A stretch of 26,302 nucleotides of DNA from an uncultured Bacilli bacterium (GCA_934089275.1 CAKOJJ010000020.1:1-26302), one strand, 5' to 3'; shown: positions 6,738-14,113, numbered from the stretch's first letter. The notes: generated from the sequence alone by a model not told the origin. Translations and numbers: made by a program.

Positions 6738-6747
6738 TTTTGTCGAA
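6738..6747 (+). promoter_or_regulatory. Spo0A-box-like site, perfect consensus
   Basis: TTTTGTCGAA matches all ten positions of the 0A box consensus TTTTGTCRAA. It ends four bases before a -35 hexamer, the placement expected for an activator of a sigma-A promoter. TTTGTCGA followed by five bases and TTGA recurs at 26195-26211 with identical spacing. Whether the organism has Spo0A is unknown. Confidence 0.45.
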
Positions 6748-6751
6748 TCTA

Positions 6752-6780
6752 TTGAACTTATAAAATTTAAGTAATATAGT
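6752..6780 (+). promoter_or_regulatory. Promoter of the 31-residue small gene
   Basis: TTGAAC (6752-6757), 17-base spacer, TATAGT (6775-6780). Transcription would start near 6787, nine bases before the small gene's ATG. Confidence 0.65.
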
Positions 6781-6795
6781 TTAATTGGTGAACTT

Positions 6796-6891
6796 ATGAA
6801 AAAGGTAAATAGAATACTTGATTCAATGATAAGTGATATTGATAAAGTGAAATTAGGGTTGTATGAAGCTTCTACTAAAAGAAAAAAGTAG
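6796..6891 (+). CDS. Small protein of 31 residues / possible leader peptide
   Basis: ATG at 6796 has GGTGA (6787-6791) four bases upstream and a good promoter. The product has a basic start, then a stretch with hydrophobic residues at helical spacing (Val4, Ile7, Leu8, Met11, Ile12, Ile15, Val18, Leu20), and a basic end (TKRKK). It could form an amphipathic helix; I recognise no family. Its codons 24-27 form the 5' arm and its stop codon (6889-6891) part of the 3' arm of the following terminator, so translation to the end would disrupt that hairpin. It may be a true small protein or a leader peptide controlling readthrough into the ATPase gene at 6956. Low certainty that it is translated. Confidence 0.5.
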   Translation: MKKVNRILDSMISDIDKVKLGLYEASTKRKK

Positions 6892-6903
6892 AAGCTTTTT
6901 TTA
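6866..6903 (+). terminator. Terminator overlapping the end of the small gene
   Basis: AAGCTTCTAC (6866-6875) pairs perfectly with GTAGAAGCTT (6888-6897) around a 12-base A-rich loop, followed by seven T (6896-6902). The stem contains the last codons and the stop of the small gene. Confidence 0.8.
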
Positions 6904-6955
6904 TAAAAATGTAAATCTATTATTTTTTATGATATGATTGTGCTAGGTGATCAAT

Positions 6956-8266
6956 ATGAAAAGAAAAATAATGACTGACCTTATTGAGTGGAAAAATAGT
7001 AAAGAACGTAAACCATTGATTCTAAGAGGTGCAAGACGTGTTGGTAAAACTTATATTTTGAAAGAATTTGGAGAAAAATATTATAAAAATATTGCATATT
7101 TTAATTTTGAATCCAATAAATCTTTATATAATATATTCGAAAATAATAAAGATTTAGATAAAATAGTAGAACAACTATTTTTGGTAAATGGGACAGAAAT
7201 TGAAAAAGAAAATACTTTAATAATATTTGACGAAATACAAGAATGTTTAGATGCTTTTTTTGTTTTACAATATTTCAGTAAAGAAACTGGATATCATATT
7301 GTTGGTGCTTGTTCATTCTATCCTTTAAGAATATCGAAAATCACTTTTGATATTGGTAAAATTATTTTTTTTGTTGATTTTTTAAATTTGTATCCAATGA
7401 CTTTTAGTGAGTTTTTAGAAGCAGATGGTTGTGAAAATCTTGTGGAATTTATGAAATCTATACATAAGATTGAAGCTATTCCTAAAATATTTGAGAACAA
7501 ATTGGTTGAAAAACTTAAAATTTACTTTCTAGTTGGAGGTATGCCAGAAGCAGTATATTCTTGGGTTAATGAAAAAGATTTTAAAAGGGTGAATGATATT
7601 CAACAAAGTATTCTGGATTCATATTCAAAAAACTTTTTTAGGAATATAGATGTATATGAAGCAAAAAAAATATCCTTAATTTGGGAAGAAACTCCAATGC
7701 GACTTGCAAAAGAAAAGAAATCTTTTGTTTATCAAAATACTGATTATGCAAGTGTTATAAAAGAAGAAAGTGCAATTGATTGGCTTAGTGATGCCCACTT
7801 AATTTATAAATTAACTAATATTATTAATGCTGATTTTCCCTTTACAAAATATTCTTCTTTATTAAATCTTGAGTTAGGTGATTTTAAAATTTATCTTAAT
7901 GACATAGGGCTTTTATGTAAAATGTTTAATTTGGATAGTAATATAAATAATAATATGTTATTTGAAGGATTTAATGGAGCTTTTGTAGAAAATTATGTTT
8001 GTCAAACTTTTAGTTTTAATCCAGGATTAAACTATTTTACTTTTGATCACAATGAGATTGATTTTGTTTTTGAAGATAAAAATGGTGAAATTATACCAAT
8101 AGAAGGTAAATCTAATAAAAGTATTAATAAAGATAGTTTAATTAAGTATAGTAATAAATATAATTTTCATAAGTGTTTAAGATTTAGTCTTGATAATTTA
8201 AAAAAAGATGGAGCTATTATAAATGTTCCGTTATACCTTATTGAATATATTGAGAATATTTTATAA
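6956..8266 (+). CDS. AAA-type ATP-binding protein with DUF4143-like C-terminus
   Basis: A 436-residue protein. ATG at 6956 is chosen because AGGTGA lies five bases upstream; the in-frame GTG at 6947 is inside that site. The Walker A GARRVGKT is at 25-32, Walker B LIIFDE at 88-93, then the family block NLYPMTFSEFL (about 144-154) and GGMPEAV (about 194-200). The C-terminal part, with IDFVFED...IPIEGK, matches the DUF4143 region, which resembles a PD-(D/E)xK nuclease fold (Asp369, Glu383, Lys385). The usual AGSLLG segment after Walker B reads GACSFYPL, and the following FPVGKV block is altered and slightly longer, so this copy may be diverged. Many paralogues of this family occur in bacteria and their function is unclear. 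A weak TATGAT at 6933-6938 may be its -10. Confidence 0.8.
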   Translation: MKRKIMTDLIEWKNSKERKPLILRGARRVGKTYILKEFGEKYYKNIAYFNFESNKSLYNIFENNKDLDKIVEQLFLVNGTEIEKENTLIIFDEIQECLDAFFVLQYFSKETGYHIVGACSFYPLRISKITFDIGKIIFFVDFLNLYPMTFSEFLEADGCENLVEFMKSIHKIEAIPKIFENKLVEKLKIYFLVGGMPEAVYSWVNEKDFKRVNDIQQSILDSYSKNFFRNIDVYEAKKISLIWEETPMRLAKEKKSFVYQNTDYASVIKEESAIDWLSDAHLIYKLTNIINADFPFTKYSSLLNLELGDFKIYLNDIGLLCKMFNLDSNINNNMLFEGFNGAFVENYVCQTFSFNPGLNYFTFDHNEIDFVFEDKNGEIIPIEGKSNKSINKDSLIKYSNKYNFHKCLRFSLDNLKKDGAIINVPLYLIEYIENIL

Positions 8267-8280
8267 ACTTATACAACCAA

Positions 8281-8309
8281 TTGACAATAAGCTTAAAAAA
8301 TAATAAAAT
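8281..8309 (+). promoter_or_regulatory. Promoter of gpsB-rnpB
   Basis: TTGACA (8281-8286), 17-base spacer, TAAAAT (8304-8309). This is one of the best sigma-A promoters in the window. It probably drives both gpsB and RNase P RNA, which directly follow each other. Confidence 0.75.
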
Positions 8310-8343
8310 TATAAGTGTTAAGAAGAAAAAATAGGGTGATTAT

Positions 8344-8679
8344 ATGTATAATGAAAAAATATTTTTAACTCCTCAAGAAATACTTGAAAAAGAGTTTAAG
8401 ATCGATGCTAAAGGATATAGACCACAAGAAGTGGATAAATTTCTTGATATGGTTATAAGAGATTATACAGAGTTTGCTAATATTATCAATAAACTTAAGA
8501 ATGATAATAAATATTTAGCTGAAGATAATGCTAAATTAAAAGCAGAATATCGTAAGCTTAAAAATATTATTGATAGTGCTGAAGAAAATAATGGATCATC
8601 CAATAATAGTTTCAATAATATTGATCTTCTTAAAAGAATAAGCAATTTGGAAAAAATTGTATATGGTAAAGATGAATAA
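8344..8679 (+). CDS. gpsB: Cell-cycle protein GpsB (DivIVA-domain)
   Basis: A 111-residue cytoplasmic protein. The N-terminal DivIVA-like domain (residues 6-70) contains LTPQEILEKEF, GYRPQEVDKFLD and a coiled coil. A Ser/Asn linker (84-92) leads to the short C-terminal helix LLKRISNLEKIVYG (98-111), typical of GpsB and distinguishing it from DivIVA proper. In Bacillus GpsB shuttles penicillin-binding proteins between side wall and division septum. The gene order gpsB-rnpB is conserved in Bacillus. GGTGA (8336-8340) lies close to the ATG. The stop codon touches the first paired bases of RNase P RNA, so the two genes are effectively one transcription unit. Confidence 0.92.
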   Translation: MYNEKIFLTPQEILEKEFKIDAKGYRPQEVDKFLDMVIRDYTEFANIINKLKNDNKYLAEDNAKLKAEYRKLKNIIDSAEENNGSSNNSFNNIDLLKRISNLEKIVYGKDE

Positions 8680-9030
8680 ATAATATCTTGGTAAACGCGG
8701 CATAGTATTATGTTGAGGAAAGTCCATGCTCGCACTAACCTGTGATGGTAGTAGTGTTCATGCCGAGGGAATAAATAACCGAGGGTAAGTTTTAACTTAA
8801 CGGCTCCGAAATAACCTCAAATGGTTAAATTAGGTATAAAAGTGCCAAAGAGACGAGTACATTTGGAAACGAATGTAGTGGAACGTGGTAAACCCCATGA
8901 GCGAGAAACCCAAAATTGGTAGGGGAGTCTTTAGAAACAAATTAAGAAGGGCCTAAAGGACAGAAATGTAGATAAATGTTTACCGCCTAGAAATAGGTAC
9001 AGAACATGGCTTATAAGATATTATTTTTTT
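8680..9030 (+). ncRNA. rnpB: RNase P RNA, class B
   Basis: Catalytic RNA of RNase P, which removes 5' leaders from tRNA precursors. The core landmarks are present: GAGGAAAGTCCATGCTCGCAC-like block at 8715-8735, AAAGTGCC near 8838, GTGGAACGTGGTAAACCCC near 8878-8896, GAGCGAGAAACCC with GGTAGGGG at about 8899-8927, the AGGACAGAA block at 8956-8964, and ACATGGCTTA at 9004-9013. The order matches the Bacillus-type (class B) RNA; the length, about 350 nt, is shorter than the roughly 400 of B. subtilis. End helix P1 pairs 8679-8689 (AATAATATCTT) with 9015-9025 (AAGATATTATT). A T-run (9024-9030) follows, so P1 doubles as the terminator. Exact ends are uncertain by a few bases. Confidence 0.97.
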
Positions 9031-9053
9031 ATTTATAAAAGGATGTGGGTACT

Positions 9054-9524
9054 TTGATAGAAGCTGGAGAGTCTTTAAAAAGTGCAAGAGAAAAAGCTGG
9101 TGTTTCAATAGAAGAAGCAAGCCAGGACTTAAATATCCCTGTATTATTTTTAGAACAAATTGAATCAGGTGCTGTTGGAGCGTTTGAGGATATTTATGAA
9201 CTAAAAAATATGATGGTTGAATATGGTAAATATTTAGGTTTAAATACAGATGATATCAAATTAAAATTTAATGAGTATATGTTTGACTATACAAGTAAGA
9301 TAAAACTTGATGAAATAGAAAAAGCAATGAAGGAACAACAAAAAGAAAAAGAAAGTGATGAAGAAATACATTCACCTTATACAAGAGTTACACCTAAAGA
9401 AAAAACGTTGCCATATATTTTATCAGCAGTAATTATAATTATATTGGTGGCTTTGGTACTTATATGGAGTATAAAACAAATTACAACTAATGGATCAAGC
9501 AGTATTATTGGTTTTTTAGATTAG
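9054..9524 (+). CDS. Short RodZ-like membrane protein with HTH domain
   Basis: A 156-residue protein. I prefer TTG at 9054 with AAGGA (9039-9043) ten bases upstream; GTG at 9045 is one base from that site. Residues 3-65 form a Cro/cI-type helix-turn-helix domain (SLKSAREKAGVSIEEASQ, LNIPVLFLEQIE), then a charged linker (82-117), and one transmembrane helix (about 119-141). Only about 15 residues lie outside, so the extracellular DUF4115 domain of full-length RodZ is absent. RodZ links the MreB cytoskeleton to wall elongation through its HTH domain. In Bacillus the homologue ymfM lies directly before pgsA, as here: the TAG stop overlaps the AGGAG site of pgsA. Confidence 0.8.
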   Translation: MIEAGESLKSAREKAGVSIEEASQDLNIPVLFLEQIESGAVGAFEDIYELKNMMVEYGKYLGLNTDDIKLKFNEYMFDYTSKIKLDEIEKAMKEQQKEKESDEEIHSPYTRVTPKEKTLPYILSAVIIIILVALVLIWSIKQITTNGSSSIIGFLD

Positions 9525-9534
9525 GAGAGAGATT

Positions 9535-10128
9535 ATGAATTTACCAAACAAAATTACAATGGGAAGAATTGTTCTTTCAATTATGTTACTTATTTTATTA
9601 GTGTTTCCTTTCAGTTTATGTGGAATTGATTTTCCTAAATATGAATTATTTGGAACAATAAGTGTTGATTTAAAATATATTGTTGGTGGAATTATATTTT
9701 TAATTGCGTCTTTAACAGATTTTATTGATGGAAATATTGCTAGAAAGAGAAACTTAGTTACTGATTTTGGAAAAGTAATGGATGCCATTGCTGATAAAGT
9801 GTTAGTAAATGGGGTTTTAGTTGTACTTGCTTGTAATGGAGTTATTAATGAAATAATACCAGTAATTATTATTACTAGAGATATCTTTGTTGATTCAATT
9901 AAAATGGTTGCCGGAAGTAAAGGTAAAGCTGTTGGAGCATCAATTTTAGGAAAACTTAAAACTATATGTATGATGAGTGGTTTAACTTTAACATTCTTCT
10001 ATAATATTCCTTTTGAACTTATTAATTTAGATGTTGCTAATGGTCTTCTTTATATAGCATGTGTTTTATCAATAATAAGTGGAGTTCAATATTATTTAGT
10101 TAATAAAGAATATTTCAAAGAAAAATAA
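9535..10128 (+). CDS. pgsA: CDP-diacylglycerol--glycerol-3-phosphate 3-phosphatidyltransferase
   Basis: A 197-residue polytopic membrane enzyme of the CDP-alcohol phosphatidyltransferase family. It makes phosphatidylglycerol phosphate, the first committed step to phosphatidylglycerol and cardiolipin. The full active-site pattern is visible: Asp65-Gly66-x2-Ala69-Arg70-x8-Gly79-x3-Asp83-x3-Asp87. LPNKITMGRI at the N-terminus is also typical of PgsA rather than other members. Length is normal. AGGAGAGA lies directly upstream of the ATG and overlaps the previous stop, so it is in an operon with the RodZ-like gene. In Bacillus cinA separates pgsA from recA; here it is missing and a terminator ends the unit. 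Confidence 0.95.
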   Translation: MNLPNKITMGRIVLSIMLLILLVFPFSLCGIDFPKYELFGTISVDLKYIVGGIIFLIASLTDFIDGNIARKRNLVTDFGKVMDAIADKVLVNGVLVVLACNGVINEIIPVIIITRDIFVDSIKMVAGSKGKAVGASILGKLKTICMMSGLTLTFFYNIPFELINLDVANGLLYIACVLSIISGVQYYLVNKEYFKEK

Positions 10129-10149
10129 TCTGCAATGCAGATTTTTTTT
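10127..10149 (+). terminator. Terminator of pgsA
   Basis: AATCTGC (10127-10133) / GCAGATT (10137-10143) with a three-base loop and a following T-run. It starts within the stop codon. Confidence 0.75.
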
Positions 10150-10173
10150 ATGAAAATAGCAGATTTTTAAAAT

Positions 10174-10187
10174 TGTACATTTGTTCG
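10174..10187 (+). promoter_or_regulatory. LexA (Cheo) box of recA
   Basis: TGTACATTTGTTCG matches 11 of 14 positions of the Firmicute LexA operator CGAACATATGTTCG, with the core halves GTAC-N4-GTTC. It ends ten bases before the recA -35, where a bound repressor would block RNA polymerase. It implies SOS control of recA. Confidence 0.7.
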
Positions 10188-10196
10188 CAAAAAGTG

Positions 10197-10225
10197 TTGA
10201 CTTTTGTTTTTATAATTGTTAAGAT
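10197..10225 (+). promoter_or_regulatory. recA promoter
   Basis: TTGACT (10197-10202), 17-base spacer, TAAGAT (10220-10225). The expected start near 10232 lies 26 bases before the recA ATG. Confidence 0.7.
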
Positions 10226-10257
10226 GTTTATGTAAGGAAGATTGGATAGGAGAATTT

Positions 10258-11277
10258 ATGAAAAAAATAGATACAACAAATCAAGATAAAGATAAAGCCT
10301 TAGAACAAGTAATGGCTGAGATAGAAAAACAATTTGGTAAGGGAGCTATAATGAAGCTTGGAGAAGAAACTCATTATGAAATTGAAACAACTCCATCTGG
10401 TTCATTAGGTCTTGATATTGCACTTGGTGCTGGTGGATTTCCAAAAGGAAGAATAATAGAAGTTTATGGACCTGAGTCGAGTGGTAAAACGACTATTGCT
10501 CTTCAAGCAGTTGCTGAAGTACAAAAACGTGGAGGTAGAGCAGCATTCATTGATGCTGAACATGCTCTTGATCCCGTTTATGCTAAAAACTTAGGAGTTA
10601 ATATTGATGAACTTTTATTAAGTCAACCAGATACTGGTGAACAAGCTCTTGAAATTTGTGAAGCTTTAGTTAGAAGTAATGCTGTTTCAATAGTAGTAAT
10701 AGACTCTGTTGCTGCACTTGTTCCTCAAGCTGAAATTGAAGGAGAAATGGGTGACAGTCATGTTGGTCTTCAAGCAAGACTTATGAGCCAAGCTCTAAGA
10801 AAACTTTCTGGTATTATCAACAAAACAAATACAACAGCTATATTTATAAATCAATTAAGAGAAAAAGTTGGAGTATTATTTGGAAACCCAGAAACGACTC
10901 CAGGAGGAAGAGCTTTAAAATTCTATGCTTCCGTTAGACTTGATGTAAGACGTGGAGAACAAATTAAATTAGGAGATTCTGTAATCGGAAATAAGACTAA
11001 TATCAAAGTTGTAAAAAATAAAATTGCACCTCCATTTAAGGTTGCTACTGTTGATATTATGTATGGTGAAGGTGTAAGTCATGTTGGTGAACTTGTTGAT
11101 ATTGCAAGTGATTTAGGAATAATGGATAAAAGTGGTGCTTGGTATTCGTATCATGGGGAGAAGATTGGTCAAGGTCGAGAAAATACAAAAATATTCTTAA
11201 AGAATAATCCTGAAATTGCAAATGAAATTGAAAATCAAATAAGAGAACATTATGGCTTTAAACCAATAGATGAATAG
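10258..11277 (+). CDS. recA: Recombinase RecA
   Basis: A 339-residue RecA: ATP-dependent strand exchange in homologous recombination and co-protease for LexA. ATG at 10258 has AGGAGA (10248-10253) four bases upstream. An in-frame ATG at 10216 is rejected because it precedes the transcription start and would overlap the promoter. Walker A GPESSGKT is at 71-78; the core with VVIDSVAALVPQAEIEG and MSQALRKL is intact, as are the loop L2 region (FINQLREKVGVLFGNPETTPGG) in short form and the C-terminal acidic region. The C-terminus is short, as in low-GC Firmicutes. It has its own LexA-controlled promoter and terminator, so it is a single-gene unit between pgsA and rny, the Bacillus order. Confidence 0.99.
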   Translation: MKKIDTTNQDKDKALEQVMAEIEKQFGKGAIMKLGEETHYEIETTPSGSLGLDIALGAGGFPKGRIIEVYGPESSGKTTIALQAVAEVQKRGGRAAFIDAEHALDPVYAKNLGVNIDELLLSQPDTGEQALEICEALVRSNAVSIVVIDSVAALVPQAEIEGEMGDSHVGLQARLMSQALRKLSGIINKTNTTAIFINQLREKVGVLFGNPETTPGGRALKFYASVRLDVRRGEQIKLGDSVIGNKTNIKVVKNKIAPPFKVATVDIMYGEGVSHVGELVDIASDLGIMDKSGAWYSYHGEKIGQGRENTKIFLKNNPEIANEIENQIREHYGFKPIDE

Positions 11278-11303
11278 AAGTGGAAAATTATTCCACTTTT
11301 TTT
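11278..11303 (+). terminator. Terminator of recA
   Basis: AAGTGGAA (11278-11285) / TTCCACTT (11291-11298), five-base loop, then T11299-11303. It begins directly after the stop codon. Confidence 0.85.
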
Positions 11304-11306
11304 AAC

Positions 11307-11335
11307 TTGTAAAATACTTGTTTATATTCTATAAT
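11307..11335 (+). promoter_or_regulatory. Promoter of rny
   Basis: TTGTAA (11307-11312), 17-base spacer, TATAAT (11330-11335). The transcript would begin near 11342 with a 47-base leader. Confidence 0.65.
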
Positions 11336-11340
11336 TAATG

Positions 11341-11373
11341 TATAGATGAGTTTATATAATTATCTATATAGAT
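11341..11373 (+). other. Inverted repeats in the rny leader
   Basis: TATAGAT (11341-11347) can pair with ATCTATA (11362-11368). The overlapping ATCTATATAGAT (11362-11373) is itself a perfect 12-base palindrome, so two exclusive folds are possible just upstream of the GGGAG ribosome binding site (11377-11381). Could be an RNA regulatory or cleavage site, or a DNA operator. Function unknown. Confidence 0.4.
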
Positions 11374-11388
11374 AGAGGGAGTGTTAAA

Positions 11389-12939
11389 ATGTTAGATGCT
11401 ACAAGCATAATTACACTTCTTGTTGGTCTTGTTGCCGGTAGTACAGTAATGTTTTTAATCATTATATTAACAGGCGCTGGGGCAGGAAAAAAAGCTGAAA
11501 AATTATTAAATGAGGCTAAAAAAGAGGCTGATAAACATAAAAGAGATAGTTTATTAGAACTGAAAGAAGAGAGTTTCAAATTAAAACAAGAAACTGAAAA
11601 AGAAATAAAAGAAAAAAAGGCTGAAATTGCTCAAAGTGAGGAAAGACTTTTACAAAGAGAACAATCTTTGGATAAAAGAGAAGAAATGTTACAAAACAGA
11701 GATAACATGCTTGAACAAAAAGATAATAATTTAAGTGCTTTACAAAAACAAGTCCAAGAGAAGGAAAGTAAAATGGACGATCTTCTTAAGGAAGAAATGG
11801 AAAAGCTTGAAACTATTGCTAAGTTTTCTAAAGAAAAAGCACATGATATGATCATGCAAAGAGTTGAAAGCAGTATGGAAGTTGAAATTGCTGAATATAT
11901 TCGTGAAAAGGAAGCAGAGGCTAAACTTGAAGTGGATACTAAAGCAAAGAACTTATTAGTTAATTCAATGGAAAAATATTCAAATGATGTTACTAATATT
12001 CAAACGGTATCAACAATTAATTTACCTAGTGATGATATGAAGGGTAGACTTATTGGTAGAGAAGGAAGAAATATTCGTACAATCGAAGCTGTAACTGGAG
12101 TAGATTTGATTATCGATGATACGCCAGAAGCAATCGTTGTTTCATCATTTGATCCATTTAGAAGAGAAATAGCTAAACAAACTATTGAAACTTTAATTAA
12201 GGATGGAAGAATTCATCCTACAAGAATTGAAGAAATCTATGATAAGACATGTAAAGATATGAATACTCGTGTTACTGAAATTGGCAAAGAAGCAGTTTAT
12301 AATCTTGGCTTATCAAAGATGGAACCTGAACTTGTAAATTTAGTTGGTAAATTAAATTTTAGAACAAGTTATGGTCAAAATGCTTTACAACATTCAATTG
12401 AAGTTGCTAACCTTTGTGGAATAATGGCTGGTGAACTAGGAGAAAATGTTCTTCTTGCTAAACGTGCTGGACTTCTACATGATATTGGTAAAGCTATCGA
12501 CTTTGAAGTTGAAGGAAGTCATGTTGATATTGGAGTGGATATAGCTAAGAAATATCATGAAGATCCAGTTGTCATCAATGCTATCGCTTCTCACCACGGT
12601 GATACGGAACAAACAAGTGTTATATCTTGCTTAGTTCAAATTGCTGATACGATGAGTGCCGCAAGACCTGGTGCAAGAAACGATTCAATGGAAAACTATG
12701 TTAAACGTCTAGAACAACTTGAAAGCATTGGTAATTCATTTGCTGGTGTTGAAAAGAGTTATGCAATGCAAGCTGGTAGAGAAATTCGTGTTCTTGTTAA
12801 ACCAGATGAAGTTGATGATTTAAAAAGCTTTAAGATTGCTAGAGAGATTAAAGAAAAAATCGAAGATGAAATGCAATATCCTGGTACAATTAAAATTACA
12901 GTTATCAGAGAAACTAGAGCTCAAGAAGAAGCAAAATAA
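11389..12939 (+). CDS. rny: Ribonuclease Y
   Basis: A 516-residue membrane-anchored endoribonuclease that starts decay and processing of many mRNAs in Firmicutes. Residues 5-28 are the membrane anchor and about 33-195 a long charged coiled coil. The KH RNA-binding domain (about 205-270) carries LIGREGRNIR. The HD hydrolase domain has His335, the His364-Asp365 pair in LLHDIGKA, HHG at 402-404, and Asp420 in QIADTMSAARPGAR. All expected metal ligands are present and length matches B. subtilis Rny (about 520). ATG has GGGAG seven bases upstream. It follows recA as in Bacillus. The stop codon lies in the loop of the terminator hairpin. Confidence 0.98.
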   Translation: MLDATSIITLLVGLVAGSTVMFLIIILTGAGAGKKAEKLLNEAKKEADKHKRDSLLELKEESFKLKQETEKEIKEKKAEIAQSEERLLQREQSLDKREEMLQNRDNMLEQKDNNLSALQKQVQEKESKMDDLLKEEMEKLETIAKFSKEKAHDMIMQRVESSMEVEIAEYIREKEAEAKLEVDTKAKNLLVNSMEKYSNDVTNIQTVSTINLPSDDMKGRLIGREGRNIRTIEAVTGVDLIIDDTPEAIVVSSFDPFRREIAKQTIETLIKDGRIHPTRIEEIYDKTCKDMNTRVTEIGKEAVYNLGLSKMEPELVNLVGKLNFRTSYGQNALQHSIEVANLCGIMAGELGENVLLAKRAGLLHDIGKAIDFEVEGSHVDIGVDIAKKYHEDPVVINAIASHHGDTEQTSVISCLVQIADTMSAARPGARNDSMENYVKRLEQLESIGNSFAGVEKSYAMQAGREIRVLVKPDEVDDLKSFKIAREIKEKIEDEMQYPGTIKITVIRETRAQEEAK

Positions 12940-12952
12940 TGCTTCTTTTTTT
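12926..12952 (+). terminator. Terminator of rny
   Basis: AAGAAGCA (12926-12933) / TGCTTCTT (12940-12947) with the stop codon in the six-base loop, and T12946-12952. Confidence 0.85.
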
Positions 12953-12956
12953 CATA

Positions 12957-12984
12957 ATAAAAGTTAGCTTTGTTGAGCTAACTT
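12957..12984 (-). terminator. Terminator of the dGTPase-like gene
   Basis: AAGTTAGCT (12961-12969) / AGCTAACTT (12976-12984), six-base loop. Read leftward it is followed by a short T-rich stretch (TTTTATTAT). The stem contains the stop codon and last codons of the minus-strand gene; it sits back to back with the rny terminator. Confidence 0.75.
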
Positions 12985-14097
12985 TTGTATTTTCTTATAT
13001 TGATATAAGAAATATTCATCTGTCATACCAGCAATAAAATCAATTACTTTTCTTTCATCAGTTGTATTATTTAAATAAGATTCATCCATATCATTTAAAA
13101 AATCTTTATATATAATTGACTTTATATTATTTTGTTTTATTTGTTCTAAGAAATGATTGAATAGTTGATAAAATCCAGTTTTTAAATATTCTCTTGTTTC
13201 ATCAGTCATGGATTTTGAATATATATTTTTATAATTGAATTCTTTTAAATCTTTGATTGCTTTATATATTTTTGGTGACATACTTATGTAGTCTTTTCCA
13301 ACTGAATTTTCTATAATATCTAAAATGATAGTGTTTATTATATCTTTGTTGCTACTTCCCAATATGTCTTTTATGCTGTTTGGTAATTCATTTATATCAA
13401 ATACTTTAAGTCTTATAGCATCTTCAATATCGCGTCCTAAATAAGCGATGATATCACTTATTCTAACAACACATCCTTCTAATGTCATAGGTATAAGATG
13501 TTTAGCCATATCTCTATCATTATAGCAAGCTTCATATTGTGCTAAAAATTCTTCTTTTGTTTTTTTAACTGGTCTATATTCATTTTGAACAAGTTCACCA
13601 TTATGGCAAAGAAATGCATCAAGTACTTGAACTGTTAAATTATGTCCTTTTCCATGATTTTCAACACACATCATATTTCTTACGGATTGTACATTGTGCA
13701 TAAAGTAACCTTCATTATGTTTTAAAGATATTTCGTTTAAAATAGATTCTCCGAAATGACCAAAAGGAGTATGTCCTAGATCATGACCTAAAGCTCCAGC
13801 TTCAATTAAGTCTTCATTTAGTAAAAGAGCTCTTCCAATTGTTCTTGCAACTTTGCTTACAAGTTGAACATGAATCATTCTTGTTGATACATGATCGTTG
13901 TGGGAATTTGTGAATACTTGAGTTTTATTAATATATCTTGAATAGTTCATGCTATGGATAATTCTATCAATATCTCTAAAGTATTCTGGTCTTATATCGT
14001 TTTTTTCTTCTTCTTTAAATCTAGCCGCATCTTTATTAAATGATGCAAATTCACATAAATAAGTTTCATTTTTTAACATATTCTTTTTAATATCCAT
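12964..14097 (-). CDS. dgt: dGTPase-like HD-domain triphosphohydrolase
   Basis: A 377-residue cytoplasmic enzyme that hydrolyses dNTPs, classically dGTP, to nucleoside and tripolyphosphate. Start ATG at 14097 has AGGTGG upstream at five bases; an ATG at 14115 has none and overlaps the -10 of the local promoter. Family landmarks are TRMIHVQLVSKVAR (His76, metal ligand), GALGHDLGHTPFGHFGE (His105-Asp106) and the later SDIIAYLGRDIEDAIR with the second conserved Asp. About the size of the shorter Dgt-like proteins. The symbol reflects the family; allosteric and substrate preference cannot be read. Transcribed toward rny, converging on it, with its own promoter inside the end of the upstream gene. 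Confidence 0.9.
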   Translation of the reverse strand: MDIKKNMLKNETYLCEFASFNKDAARFKEEEKNDIRPEYFRDIDRIIHSMNYSRYINKTQVFTNSHNDHVSTRMIHVQLVSKVARTIGRALLLNEDLIEAGALGHDLGHTPFGHFGESILNEISLKHNEGYFMHNVQSVRNMMCVENHGKGHNLTVQVLDAFLCHNGELVQNEYRPVKKTKEEFLAQYEACYNDRDMAKHLIPMTLEGCVVRISDIIAYLGRDIEDAIRLKVFDINELPNSIKDILGSSNKDIINTIILDIIENSVGKDYISMSPKIYKAIKDLKEFNYKNIYSKSMTDETREYLKTGFYQLFNHFLEQIKQNNIKSIIYKDFLNDMDESYLNNTTDERKVIDFIAGMTDEYFLYQYKKIQKLAQQS

Positions 14098-14113
14098 ACA
14101 ACCACCTATTAAC

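Noticed and set aside
10216..10257. Longer recA frame starting at ATG 10216
   Set aside because: It starts before the expected transcription start and covers the -10 box; AGGAGA sits before ATG 10258, and RecA proteins begin there.
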